Part shown: positions 1-8,061 of the stretch, in pieces
Layout of the letters: each line of letters starts with the position of its first letter
Numbering within the stretch: the first letter of the stretch is position 1
From: Roseateles sp.
GTDB taxonomy: Bacteria > Pseudomonadota > Gammaproteobacteria > Burkholderiales > Burkholderiaceae_C
Direction of reading: 5' to 3'
DNA: 64,000 bases
Assembly: GCA_016790285.1 (NCBI GenBank)
Contig: JAEUPJ010000008.1
Coordinates: 1-64,000, forward strand
Translations under genes and position numbers: made by a program
The notes under the pieces: model-generated
What the model saw: the letters and a program-made list of their open reading frames with translations, nothing else
Databases searched by the model: none
Told to the model about the DNA's origin: nothing

Positions 1-107
1 GCAAGTTCGCGGTGCAACTGCCTGCCGAAGCGCAAACCCTCCACGACATCTTGGCCGAGATGGCGACGCGATACCCAGACCTTGCCCCTGAGGTGATCTA
101 CGCATAG
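1..107 (+). CDS. C-terminal fragment of an unidentified gene cut by the left edge
   Basis: Frame 3 is open from the edge to a TAG at 105-107 and gives 34 residues ending in PEVIYA. The pattern around TLHDILAEMATRYPDL is weakly reminiscent of the first half of MoaD/ThiS-type beta-grasp proteins, but those continue to a Gly-Gly end, which is absent here. It is convergent with, and antisense to, the reading frame of the LysR gene. It may be a real gene end or a remnant truncated by a rearrangement near 108-141. Function cannot be assigned. Confidence 0.35.
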   Translation, partial: KFAVQLPAEAQTLHDILAEMATRYPDLAPEVIYA

Positions 108-920
108 TCGGCCGCCTTGGGGGATAGCCGGACGCTTACGCCACAAGTCCCTGCTGGGCGGTGGATCGGCTACCGGCACTTCCCGCAAGCCCGGAACTCC
201 TGCGGCCAGCACCTTGGGCAAGACCGCCAGGCCGCCACCTTCTGCGCAGTGGCGCGCCTGCGCTTCCCGCGCGTTGCTGGTGAAGGTCACTCTCCCTCGA
301 GGGAACTCTTCTTTCAGCCACAGAACATCCGGAAAGTGCTCGAAAGCGCCGTTCATCGTGATGAGTTCGACGGCTGTCCCGGCACGGGGGTACTGCTTGG
401 GCATCGTTTCCGCGCAGTACAGGCCGTACCGGATTTTGCTGAACCTGCGCTGTTTGACGCCCGCCTCATGGAAGGGCGCAATTCGCAAGGCGATGTCTGC
501 CTCCCTGTGGGTCAAGCTGATCTGCCGTGAATCGGTGAGCAACTCGACGGCCACCCCCGGGTGGCTGCGCCTGAACTCAGCGATCCAGCGCGACAAGACC
601 CGAGCACCGAACCAGTCGGAGGACGCCACGCGGATCTGCCCCTGGAGTTCTGCACTGGCACCCTCGAGTTGACGCTCCATGGCCAGGAACTCTTCCTCCG
701 CGCGGAGGGCGTGTGGCAGGAGCAAGAGGCCCTCGTCGGTCAGGGCGAAGCCGCTTCCCGTTCGCTGAAAGACCTTCTGGCCAAGCGCCATCTCCATGGA
801 CCTGAGCCTTCGGCTCAGGGTGGGCTGACTGAGACCCGTCAGCCCCGCCGCCCCCGTCAGCGTCCCGGCCCGGTGGATGGCCAGCATCAGCCGCACGTCA
901 TTCCATTCAATGCTATTCAT
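1..920 (-). CDS. LysR-family transcriptional regulator, C-terminal end disrupted or beyond the edge
   Basis: ATG at 920-918 opens a protein with an N-terminal LysR winged helix (residues about 1-63; LSQPTLSRRL recognition region) followed by the periplasmic-binding-like effector domain. LysR-like sequence is clear to about residue 260 (PPPSRDLW, near position 141). After that the frame stays open to the left edge but reads RKRPAIPQGG, which does not look like a LysR C-terminus and is partly antisense to the fragment at 1-107. A deletion, frameshift or loss of the stop codon is likely. The gene is divergent from the dehydrogenase at 1000 across 79 bp, the usual layout for a LysR protein controlling its neighbour; the effector is unknown. 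Confidence 0.8.
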   Translation of the reverse strand, partial: MNSIEWNDVRLMLAIHRAGTLTGAAGLTGLSQPTLSRRLRSMEMALGQKVFQRTGSGFALTDEGLLLLPHALRAEEEFLAMERQLEGASAELQGQIRVASSDWFGARVLSRWIAEFRRSHPGVAVELLTDSRQISLTHREADIALRIAPFHEAGVKQRRFSKIRYGLYCAETMPKQYPRAGTAVELITMNGAFEHFPDVLWLKEEFPRGRVTFTSNAREAQARHCAEGGGLAVLPKVLAAGVPGLREVPVADPPPSRDLWRKRPAIPQGGRLCVDHLRGKVWVSRRHLGQDVVEGLRFGRQLHREL

Positions 921-999
921 TTTTGCAATTCAAGCATGCGGCGCCATGCATCGACAACTGAATGGGCGGCAACCACACTGAAGACATCCCAACCCAAGG

Positions 1000-2028
1000 A
1001 TGCAAGACATGACCACCGTTCCCACCACCCTTGCCGCGACGATGAACGTCGCCGTGGCCCCCAGCGCAGGCGCTGACCTGATGCTCCAGATGCGCCCCTT
1101 GCCCGAGCTGGCCCCGGGCGATGTGCTCGTCCAGGTGCGCGCCGCAGGCATCAATCCGCTGGACGGGAAGATCCGCGCCGCACAGGCCGGCCACGCGCAG
1201 CAGCCACTGCCGTCGACCCTCGGCATTGACATGGCAGGCGTCGTGGTCGCCGTCGCCCCGGACGTCACGTCCTTCGCCGTGGGAGACGACGTGTTCGGCA
1301 TGGTCGGCGGCGTTGGAGGAAACCAGGGCACCATCGCCGAGTACATCGCCGCGGATGCCCGCCTGTTGGCCATCAAGCCTGCCGCGCTCAGTTGGCAAGA
1401 AGCCGCCGTCTTGCCGCTCGTCTTCATCACCGCCTGGGAGGGTCTGGTGGACCGTGCGAAGGTCAAGGCGGGTGACAAGGTCCTCGTGCACGGTGGCGCA
1501 GGTGGCGTGGGCCATGTGGCGATACAGATTGCCAAGGCATTCGGCGCCGAGGTCTGGGCGACAGGCACGGCTGCGCAACGCGGTGTGATCGAGCAGCTGG
1601 GAGCGAATGCCATCGACTACGAAGCCGAGACGCTCGAAGACTACGTCGCTCGTGCGACTGACGGCGAGGGATTCGACGTGGTCTACGACACGGTGGGCGG
1701 GAAGACCATTGACGTGTCGTTTGCGGCCGCTCGGGTCTACACGGGCCACGTGGTGACTTCGCTGGGTTGGGGCACCCATTCCCTGGCGCCGCTGTCCTTC
1801 CGCGGCGCGACGTACTCAGGCGTCTTCACGCTCCTGCCCCTGCTCACGGGCAAGGGCCGGCGGCATCACGGCGAGATCATGATGGCGGCTGCGAAGTTGG
1901 CTGCCGACGGCCGACTTCGACCGCTCCTGGCGCCGCAGAGCTTCAGCCTGGCCGAGGCCAATGAGGCATTCGAGCAAATGGCGTCGCGCGACAACGTGGG
2001 CAAGGTTGCGATCACCGTCAGCGCCTGA
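1000..2028 (+). CDS. Medium-chain (quinone-oxidoreductase-type) NADPH-dependent dehydrogenase
   Basis: A 342-residue protein of the MDR superfamily, most like quinone oxidoreductase/zinc-type alcohol dehydrogenase proteins. The N-terminal GroES-like domain (about 15-130) contains AAGINPLDGKI and GIDMAGVV. The Rossmann domain carries HGGAGGVGHVAIQIAK (about 163-178), the NADPH-binding AxxGVG-type loop. The structural-zinc cysteine cluster is absent, so it is probably a zinc-independent enone/quinone or aldehyde reductase. The start at 1000 is the first ATG; ATG at 1012 is also possible. It is divergently transcribed from the LysR gene, its probable regulator. The substrate cannot be told from sequence. 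Confidence 0.88.
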   Translation: MQDMTTVPTTLAATMNVAVAPSAGADLMLQMRPLPELAPGDVLVQVRAAGINPLDGKIRAAQAGHAQQPLPSTLGIDMAGVVVAVAPDVTSFAVGDDVFGMVGGVGGNQGTIAEYIAADARLLAIKPAALSWQEAAVLPLVFITAWEGLVDRAKVKAGDKVLVHGGAGGVGHVAIQIAKAFGAEVWATGTAAQRGVIEQLGANAIDYEAETLEDYVARATDGEGFDVVYDTVGGKTIDVSFAAARVYTGHVVTSLGWGTHSLAPLSFRGATYSGVFTLLPLLTGKGRRHHGEIMMAAAKLAADGRLRPLLAPQSFSLAEANEAFEQMASRDNVGKVAITVSA

Positions 2029-2129
2029 CGGGCACCGCATCACCGGACATTTCGGTAGACCTCATTGAACTCGTCTACCGGGTTTCGGTCAGCGGCAGGA
2101 CACGCCGCCCTCACCTCACGCCACCTCGC

Positions 2130-3284
2130 TCACACCGCCGCTTCCAGCACCGCGCGGCTGACGGCCAGCGTCACGTCGCCGTGCTCGCCGAGCTCCGTCA
2201 TGCCATGCGCCTCCAGCTTGGCGAGGATCGCGTCCAGCTTGGGCTCGCGGATGCCGTGGCCTGACAGCTGCGTGGGCACGCCCATGCGCTCGAAGAAGCC
2301 GCGCGTGGCCTGGATGGCGGCGTCGATGCGGGCGTCGTCGCTGCCCTCGCGCAGGCCCCACACGCGCTCGGCGTACTGCAGCAGCTTGGCGCGCTTCGGT
2401 TCGCGGCGTGCGGCCAGCATGGCGGGCAGCACGATGGCCAGCGTCTGGGCATGGTCCAGCCCGTGCACGGCCGTGATCTCGTGGCCGAGCATGTGGGTGC
2501 TCCAGTCCTGCGGCACGCCGGCGCCCAGGTAGCCGTTGAGCGCCATCGTGGCCGCCCACATCACGTTGGCGCGGGCCTCGTAGTCTTCCGGCGCGGTCAG
2601 CAGCTTGGGGCCTTCCTCGATCAGGGTCAGCAGCAGGCCCTCGGCCATGCGGTCCTGCACCTTGGCGTTGACCGGGTAGGTGAGGTATTGCTCGATGGTG
2701 TGCACGAAGGCGTCGACCACGCCGTTGGCGGTCTGCCGCGGCGGCAGGCTGAACAGGGTGCTCGGGTCCAGCACGGCAAAGCGCGGGAAGACCCTCTCGG
2801 AGCCGAAGAAGAGCTTGTCGCCCGTCTCGCGGCGGCTGATGACGGCGCCGGAGTTCATCTCGGAGCCGGTGGCGGCCAGCGTCAGCACCACGCCCAGCGG
2901 CACGGCGGACTTGACCTTGCCCTGGCCGGTCAGCAGCTCCCACGGGTCGCCCTCGTAGGGCATGGCGGCGACGATGAACTTGCTGCCGTCGGCCACGGAG
3001 CCGCCGCCGACGGCGAGCACGAAGTCGATGCGCTGCTCACGGCCCGTGGCCACGGCGCGCATGAGGGTGGCGTAGTCGGGGTTGGGCTCGATGCCACCGA
3101 ACTCGACCACCAGCCGCTCGCCCAGCGCCTCGCGCACCTGGGCCATCACACCATTGGCCAGCACGCTGCCGCCGCCGTACGTGACCATCACGCGGCTGCC
3201 GGCGGGCACCTGCTTGGTGAGGCTGGCGATCTGGCCCTGGCCGAAGAGGACGCGGGTGGGCACGTAGAGATTGAAGTTGTTCAT
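2130..3284 (-). CDS. yqhD: YqhD-type iron-containing, NADPH-dependent alcohol dehydrogenase/aldehyde reductase
   Basis: A 384-residue group III alcohol dehydrogenase, near-collinear with E. coli YqhD (387 aa). It starts MNNFNLYVPTR and holds FGGIEPNP, the coenzyme-binding AVGGGSVADG and the metal-binding region with ANGVVDAFVHTIEQY, THMLGHE and MHGLDHAQ-like VHGLDHAQTL. The family reduces short-chain and lipid-peroxidation-derived aldehydes (glyoxal, butanal, malondialdehyde-type) in the cytoplasm using NADPH. An in-frame upstream extension exists, but ATG at 3284 matches the family start exactly. In E. coli the gene is controlled by the AraC-type YqhC; no such regulator is next to it here. 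Confidence 0.95.
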   Translation of the reverse strand: MNNFNLYVPTRVLFGQGQIASLTKQVPAGSRVMVTYGGGSVLANGVMAQVREALGERLVVEFGGIEPNPDYATLMRAVATGREQRIDFVLAVGGGSVADGSKFIVAAMPYEGDPWELLTGQGKVKSAVPLGVVLTLAATGSEMNSGAVISRRETGDKLFFGSERVFPRFAVLDPSTLFSLPPRQTANGVVDAFVHTIEQYLTYPVNAKVQDRMAEGLLLTLIEEGPKLLTAPEDYEARANVMWAATMALNGYLGAGVPQDWSTHMLGHEITAVHGLDHAQTLAIVLPAMLAARREPKRAKLLQYAERVWGLREGSDDARIDAAIQATRGFFERMGVPTQLSGHGIREPKLDAILAKLEAHGMTELGEHGDVTLAVSRAVLEAAV

Positions 3285-3397
3285 GAGGGATGCGGGTCGG
3301 TCGTCGAGGACGGGATGATGGCGAACCTCAACTGGGGGCAGACGCCCCGCGCACAAGCCCCCATTCAGCCCGGTCCTGCGCGCCGGGCGGCCCCGCC

Positions 3398-4102
3398 TCA
3401 ATCCTTCAGGCCCGCACGCCAGGCCCGCTCCGCGGCCTCGAACAGTGAGGGCCCCGCCAAGACCGCCGGTGTGGCGGCCAGGCGCAGCCAGTCCAGCGTG
3501 TCATGGTGGCTGCCTGGCAGCCCCTCGGCGCTGCGCTCGGCCACCAGCCAGGCGTGCAGCCGGGCGTAGAGCTCGGGGTGGCGCTCGCGGGTCCAGGCCA
3601 GGCCGACCAGGTCGCCGAAGGCCTCCTCGCGGCGCGTGGAGCGCATGTCGAGCCACGCCTGCTGCAGGGCGGGGCTGAGGCTGGCGGGCGCGCGGGCCGC
3701 CACGAAGCCGGCCGGCATGCCATGCCAGGCACCGTCGAGGTAGCGCACGCAGTGGCCCAGTTCGTGCGCCGCCATCAGCTCCAGGGCAGGGCCGACGAGC
3801 GCGGGGTCGAGGGCATCGAGCTGGCGCTGCGCCTCGGCGTTGCCGCGTGTGGACAGCACCAGCTTGCAGCGCCCCTCCACGAAGCCCAGCGCCAGCGGCG
3901 CCATGCCGGAGGCGTCCTGCGGCTGCACGACGACATCCAGCGGCAGCGACAGCACCTGCCGCGCATGCACCACCACGGGCGCGATGCCCTGCAGCCAGCG
4001 CATCTCCAGCGGGTTGAGGTCGGCGGCGGGCGCCGTCAGCGGCCATGCGGTCGCCACGAGGAAAGACAGGGCAAGGGACAGACGGCGCAACACGACGGAC
4101 AC
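3398..4102 (-). CDS. Secreted HELGH-motif metallopeptidase-like protein
   Basis: A 234-residue protein of no named family that I recognise. The first about 27 residues form a Sec signal peptide (hydrophobic core ALSFLVATAWPL, cleavage probably after APAA). Around residue 114 there is AAHELGHC, an HExxH zinc-peptidase signature with a helical context, so a periplasmic or secreted zinc metalloprotease fold is plausible. A third metal ligand cannot be picked with confidence. The C-terminal half is Ala/Leu/Arg-rich and helical. It stands alone, upstream of yqhD on the same strand with a 113 bp gap that contains a GC hairpin (GCCCGG/CCGGGC) but no T-run. Confidence 0.75.
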   Translation of the reverse strand: MSVVLRRLSLALSFLVATAWPLTAPAADLNPLEMRWLQGIAPVVVHARQVLSLPLDVVVQPQDASGMAPLALGFVEGRCKLVLSTRGNAEAQRQLDALDPALVGPALELMAAHELGHCVRYLDGAWHGMPAGFVAARAPASLSPALQQAWLDMRSTRREEAFGDLVGLAWTRERHPELYARLHAWLVAERSAEGLPGSHHDTLDWLRLAATPAVLAGPSLFEAAERAWRAGLKD

Positions 4103-4201
4103 TCCTTGCCATCCATCTTCGGGCGGCAGGCCGCCGCGCTGAAGGTGGCGCCCGATGCCAACCGTGAACTATGCGGCCCCGAGCGGCCCCAAGGTGTATC
4201 C

Positions 4202-4693
4202 ATGAAGACGATGCGCGACCTGATGACCCCGCCCGCCCACATCCAGGGCCGGGTCGAAGCCCTCGTCGTGCGTGGCCAGCCGCGCGAACGCGCCCGCACC
4301 GTCGAGCAGACCGTGGCCCTGGCCGGCATCGGCCTGGCCGACGACCGCCTCGGCCGGCGCGGCGAGGCGGAGCTCTCCACGCGCCAGGTCACGCTCATCC
4401 AGCAGGAGCACCTGCCCCTGATCGCGGCGTTCGCGCGCAGCGGCCCGCTGGACCCGGTGGACCTGCGCCGCAACATCGTCGTCTCGGGCATCAACCTGCT
4501 GTCGCTGAAGAAGGCCCGCCTGCGCGTGGGCGAAGCGGTCGTCGAGATCGTCGGCCCGTGCGCGCCCTGCTCGCGCATGGAGGAGGTCATCGGGCCGGGC
4601 GGTTATGCCGCGATGCGCGGCCACGGCGGCATGACGGCGCGCATCCTGGAGGGCGGCGTCATCCGCGTCGGCGACGCGGTGAGCGTGGGCTAG
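4202..4693 (+). CDS. MOSC domain protein
   Basis: A 163-residue protein with the beta-strand MOSC core (molybdenum cofactor sulfurase C-terminal domain): LDPVDLRRNIVVSGINL, GEAVVEIVGPCAPC and a terminal GDAV strand. The conserved cysteine of MOSC proteins is in GPCAPCSRM. Family members bind or handle the pyranopterin molybdenum cofactor or transfer sulfur. Small stand-alone versions like this are often YiiM-like and linked to detoxification of N-hydroxylated bases. The ATG at 4202 follows a short leader. Its end overlaps the end of the convergent MocR gene by 4 bp. No other molybdenum gene is nearby. Confidence 0.85.
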   Translation: MKTMRDLMTPPAHIQGRVEALVVRGQPRERARTVEQTVALAGIGLADDRLGRRGEAELSTRQVTLIQQEHLPLIAAFARSGPLDPVDLRRNIVVSGINLLSLKKARLRVGEAVVEIVGPCAPCSRMEEVIGPGGYAAMRGHGGMTARILEGGVIRVGDAVSVG

Positions 4694-6132
4694 GCGCGGC
4701 TGCGCGCGCGCTCCACCACCCGCTGCGCACTGGTGGCGGCGCTGCACTGCTCGCGCAGGAACTCCGCCAGGCGCGGCTGCTGGCTGAAGGCCACGTTGAA
4801 GCGCAGGTGGCGGTCCGCCGCGCCGTCGGCCGCGAAGGTCGCGCCGCGCACCAGCAGGATGCCGCTGCGAAACGCCTCGCGCACGACGCTGTCCACGTCC
4901 ACCCCGGCCGGCAACGCGCCCCACAGGAAGAGGCCGCCCTCGCCCGGGTGTTCCAGTTGCACGCCGGCCTCGCGCAGCTGCCGCGACGCCGCCACGCGCG
5001 CGGCCGCCAGACGCTGCTGCAGCCGGTCCAGGTGCTTGCGCCAGCGGCCGGCGGCCAGCACCTCCAGCAGCACGCATTCGTTGAGCGCCGAGGTGGTCAG
5101 CACGGAGACGATCTTCTCGCGCATCAGCGCGCGGATGTGCGCGGGCTCCGCCGCCATGTAGCCCAGGCGCAGCGCCGGGCTCATCGCCTTGCAGACGCTG
5201 GAGTAGTAGATGACGCGCCCCAGGCCCGAGAGCTGCGCCAGCCGCGTGGGAGAGCCCGGGTGGAAGTGGCCCTGCACGTCGTCCTCGGCGATCAGCAGGT
5301 CGTGCCGCTCGGCCAGCATCAGCACGCGGTGCAGGTTGGCCGCGGTGCTGCCCCAGCCCGTGGGGTTGTGCAGCACGCTCTGCAGGAAGAGCAGGCGCGG
5401 GCGGTGGCGGGCGCAGGCGGTGTCCAGCGCCTCCAGGTCGATGCCGTCGGGCCGGCGCGGCACGGGCACCAGCGTCACCCCGGCCTGGCGCAGGCGGTCG
5501 AAGAGCAGGAAATAACCGGGCGTCTCCACCGCCACCGTGTCGCCCGGGCGCAGGAAGGCGCGGCAGATGAGGTCGATGGCCTGGGTGCCGCCGTAGGTGG
5601 TCAGCACGCGGCTGGCGTCCACCGCCATGCCTTGGCTGCGCAGCATCGTGGCCAGGCGCTCGCGCAGTTCGGGCAGGCCCTGGGGCGGGCAGCGCGAGGC
5701 CATGCCGGCGCTCGCCCGCGCCAGGCCCCGCTGCACGGCGGCCGCGGGGATGGCGTCCTCCAGCCAGGTGGCCGGCAGCGCGCCACTGCTGGCCAGCAGC
5801 ACGCCGGCCTTCTGGTCGTTGGCCTGCTGGGCGAGCCACACGGCCTCCTGCTCCTCGCCGGCCTCCACGCGGCTGGCGTCGGGCATGGCGTCGGCCGGGC
5901 CGTCGTTGACGAAGAAGCCTGCCGTGCCGCGCGAGTCCACCAGGCCCGCGGCCACCAGCCGGTCGTAGGCGACGACCACCGTGTTGGGGCTCACGCCCAG
6001 GCGCTGCGCGAGCTGGCGGATGGAGTTCAGGCGCGCACCGGGCGGCAGCTGGTGCGAGGCGATGAGGCCGTGCAGGCGCTGCTCGATCTGGTCGGCCAGC
6101 GGCGTGGGGGAATCGCGGTCCAGCGAGAACAT
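4690..6132 (-). CDS. MocR-type regulator (GntR winged helix fused to aminotransferase fold)
   Basis: A 480-residue MocR/PdxR-class regulator. The N-terminal GntR winged helix (about 1-75) contains INSIRQLAQRLGVSPNTVV-like sequence. The rest is a fold-type I aminotransferase domain (about 110-475) with the PLP-binding lysine expected in YYSSVCKAMSPALRLGY. Such proteins are PLP-responsive activators or repressors. The ATG at 6132-6130 overlaps the stop of the upstream lysE gene (TGATG), so the two are almost certainly co-translated. That suggests regulation of the exporter operon by an amino-acid or vitamin-derived signal. The C-terminus overlaps the convergent MOSC gene by 4 bp. Confidence 0.92.
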   Translation of the reverse strand: MFSLDRDSPTPLADQIEQRLHGLIASHQLPPGARLNSIRQLAQRLGVSPNTVVVAYDRLVAAGLVDSRGTAGFFVNDGPADAMPDASRVEAGEEQEAVWLAQQANDQKAGVLLASSGALPATWLEDAIPAAAVQRGLARASAGMASRCPPQGLPELRERLATMLRSQGMAVDASRVLTTYGGTQAIDLICRAFLRPGDTVAVETPGYFLLFDRLRQAGVTLVPVPRRPDGIDLEALDTACARHRPRLLFLQSVLHNPTGWGSTAANLHRVLMLAERHDLLIAEDDVQGHFHPGSPTRLAQLSGLGRVIYYSSVCKAMSPALRLGYMAAEPAHIRALMREKIVSVLTTSALNECVLLEVLAAGRWRKHLDRLQQRLAAARVAASRQLREAGVQLEHPGEGGLFLWGALPAGVDVDSVVREAFRSGILLVRGATFAADGAADRHLRFNVAFSQQPRLAEFLREQCSAATSAQRVVERARSRA

Positions 6133-6725
6133 CAGCGCATCAACGACAGGGCGAGCAGCACGAGGGAGGCGGCCATGATGACATTGAAGGCACGCCGCCG
6201 CGCGGGGCTGGACAGGAAGCGCCCGATGCCCGTGCCGAACAGCGCCCACATCGAGATGCACGGAAAGCCCACCACCGCCCCCAGCCCGCTCACGAGCAGC
6301 GCACCCGGCAGCAGGCCGATCTGCGTGGGCATGAACACCGACGCCACCGTCACCGCCCGGATCCAGCTCTTGGGGTTGACCGCCTGGAACAGCGCCGCGC
6401 GCGCAAAGCCGAGCTGCTCGGGCGGGCGGCCGAGCGCGACCTGCGCGCCCGCCAGCCGCCAGGCCAGCACCAGCATGTACAGCGTGCCGGCCAGCTTGAG
6501 CGCCGCATGCAGCGCGGGCCAGGCCACGAAGAGCGCGCCCAGGCCCAGGCAGGCGGCCAAGGTCAGCGTGGCCACGCCGCAGACCATGCCGAGGATGGCC
6601 GGCACCGTGCGCCGGTAGCCGTGGTGCGCACCGCTGGCCACCAGCATCATGTTGTTGGGGCCGGGCGTGCCGGACATCAGTGCGCAGTAGCTCAGCAGGG
6701 GCAGCAGCTCGTTCATGGCGTCCAT
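6132..6725 (-). CDS. LysE/RhtB-family amino-acid exporter
   Basis: A 197-residue inner-membrane protein with six predicted hydrophobic segments. It carries the LysE family signature near the N-terminus, SGTPGPNNMM (residues about 17-27), and NPKSWIRAV in the middle of the protein. The family exports amino acids or derivatives such as lysine, homoserine, threonine and cysteine precursors. ATG at 6725 is used here; a second ATG at 6716 (MNELLPLL) gives a more typical N-terminus. It is the first gene of a two-gene operon with the MocR regulator. Its 5' side faces the sorbosone-dehydrogenase-like gene at 6814 across about 90 bp. Confidence 0.92.
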   Translation of the reverse strand: MDAMNELLPLLSYCALMSGTPGPNNMMLVASGAHHGYRRTVPAILGMVCGVATLTLAACLGLGALFVAWPALHAALKLAGTLYMLVLAWRLAGAQVALGRPPEQLGFARAALFQAVNPKSWIRAVTVASVFMPTQIGLLPGALLVSGLGAVVGFPCISMWALFGTGIGRFLSSPARRRAFNVIMAASLVLLALSLMR

Positions 6726-6813
6726 TGCAGCCGGGCCGCGCCCGTGCGTGAAGCTACAGCGGCCCGTGCCGGCGCCCGCGCTGTATCAGTGCGGCGACCC
6801 ACACAATGCCGGC

Positions 6814-8034
6814 ATGACCCGTCTTCGCCACGCCGCCGCGTTCGCCCTCGCGGCCTTCGCCACCACGGCAGCCGCCGCCGCCCACGCCGAGCCGCCGCCC
6901 TACCGCACGCAGGGCCAGTGCGACGGCCTGCCGGCCATCACCTCCCTCAAGGTCGCCGCCGGGTTCTGCCTGGCCGTGGCCGCCACCGACCTCGGCCGCC
7001 CGCGCGGCGTGCTGGCACTGGACGCGCAGCGCCTGCTCGTCACCGACATGGGCAACTGGAACAGCGGCCGCGGGCGGCTGCTGCAGCTCACGCGCGAGCC
7101 GGGCCAGCCGTTTCGCGTGACGGTGCTGCTGAACGGGCTGGACCGCCCCCACGGCCTGCGCCTGGACGCGCAAGGCCGCGTGCTGCTGGCCGAGGCGCAC
7201 CGCATCAGCCGGGTCGAGCTGCCCGCCGGCCAGCCGGCCCGCCTGCAGCCCTTCGTCACCGGGCTGCCCACGCAGGGGCGGCATCCGCTGAAGTCCTTCG
7301 TCGTGGACGCCAGCGGCGCGCTGCTCGTCAACCTCGGCGCGCCGAGCGACCACTGCGAGGCCATGGACGGCGTGCCCGCCGGAACGCCCCAAGGCTGCAC
7401 GCAGACCGGCGGGCCGCAGTCGCAGGCCGCCGTCTGGAAGTTCACGCCCGGCGCCGACCCGGCCCAGCCCTGGGTGGGCAAGCCGCTGGCCTGGGGCCTG
7501 CGCAACAGCATGGGCCTGGCCCTGCACCCGGCCAGCGGCGCGCTGTGGCAGGCCGAGAACAGCCGCGACAGCCTGCCTGGCGAGACCTACGACAAGGCCA
7601 GCCCGCCCGACGAGCTCAACCTCGTCGAGCCCGGCCGGCACTACGGCTGGCCGCACTGCAGCGGCCGCGACGTGCTCGACACCGCCTATGGCGAGCGCAG
7701 CTGCGACGCCTTCACGCCCCCCGTGAAGCTCATCCCCGCGCATGCCGCACCGCTGGGCATGCTCTTCTACGGCGACGCCGCCCCGGCCGCCTGGCGGGGC
7801 GCCCTCGTGATGGCCTGGCATGGCTACCAGCCCAGCGGCCACCGCCTGATGGCCTGGCGCTTCGACGCCCGCCACCAGCCGGTGGGCAACGCGCTGCCGC
7901 TGATCGACGGCTGGCGCGCGCAGGCCGGCAAGCACCCGATGGGCGCGCCGGTCGACCTGGCCCAGGACGCGCGGGGCCGCCTCTGGATCACCGAGGACCG
8001 CAACGGCAGCCTGCTGGTGCTGGTGCCGCGCTGA
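6814..8034 (+). CDS. Periplasmic sorbosone/glucose-dehydrogenase-like beta-propeller protein
   Basis: A 406-residue secreted protein. The first about 25 residues are a signal peptide (MTRLRHAAAFALAAF, cleavage near AHA). The mature part reads as a six-bladed propeller of the PQQ-dependent soluble sugar dehydrogenase (GDH-B/sorbosone dehydrogenase) superfamily: RPRGVLAL, GLDRPHGLRLD, GLRNSMGLALHP, NLVEPGRHYGWPHC and APLGMLFY are typical blade motifs. The ATG at 6814 was chosen over the further-upstream ATG at 6715 because it begins the signal peptide. PQQ use is inferred from the family, and no PQQ biosynthesis gene is present. It may be an oxidoreductase or a non-catalytic homologue. Confidence 0.85.
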   Translation: MTRLRHAAAFALAAFATTAAAAAHAEPPPYRTQGQCDGLPAITSLKVAAGFCLAVAATDLGRPRGVLALDAQRLLVTDMGNWNSGRGRLLQLTREPGQPFRVTVLLNGLDRPHGLRLDAQGRVLLAEAHRISRVELPAGQPARLQPFVTGLPTQGRHPLKSFVVDASGALLVNLGAPSDHCEAMDGVPAGTPQGCTQTGGPQSQAAVWKFTPGADPAQPWVGKPLAWGLRNSMGLALHPASGALWQAENSRDSLPGETYDKASPPDELNLVEPGRHYGWPHCSGRDVLDTAYGERSCDAFTPPVKLIPAHAAPLGMLFYGDAAPAAWRGALVMAWHGYQPSGHRLMAWRFDARHQPVGNALPLIDGWRAQAGKHPMGAPVDLAQDARGRLWITEDRNGSLLVLVPR

Positions 8035-8061
8035 CGCCGCACTGAAGCTGACCACGCCGCC

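Noticed and set aside
3285-3401. Longer N-terminus for YqhD
   Set aside because: The protein from ATG 3284 is collinear with E. coli YqhD from its first residue.
4171-6618. Long + strand frame (815 codons) across the MOSC, MocR and LysE genes
   Set aside because: Antisense or out-of-frame reading of three recognised genes; composition is Ala/Arg/Gly/His-rich with no motif.
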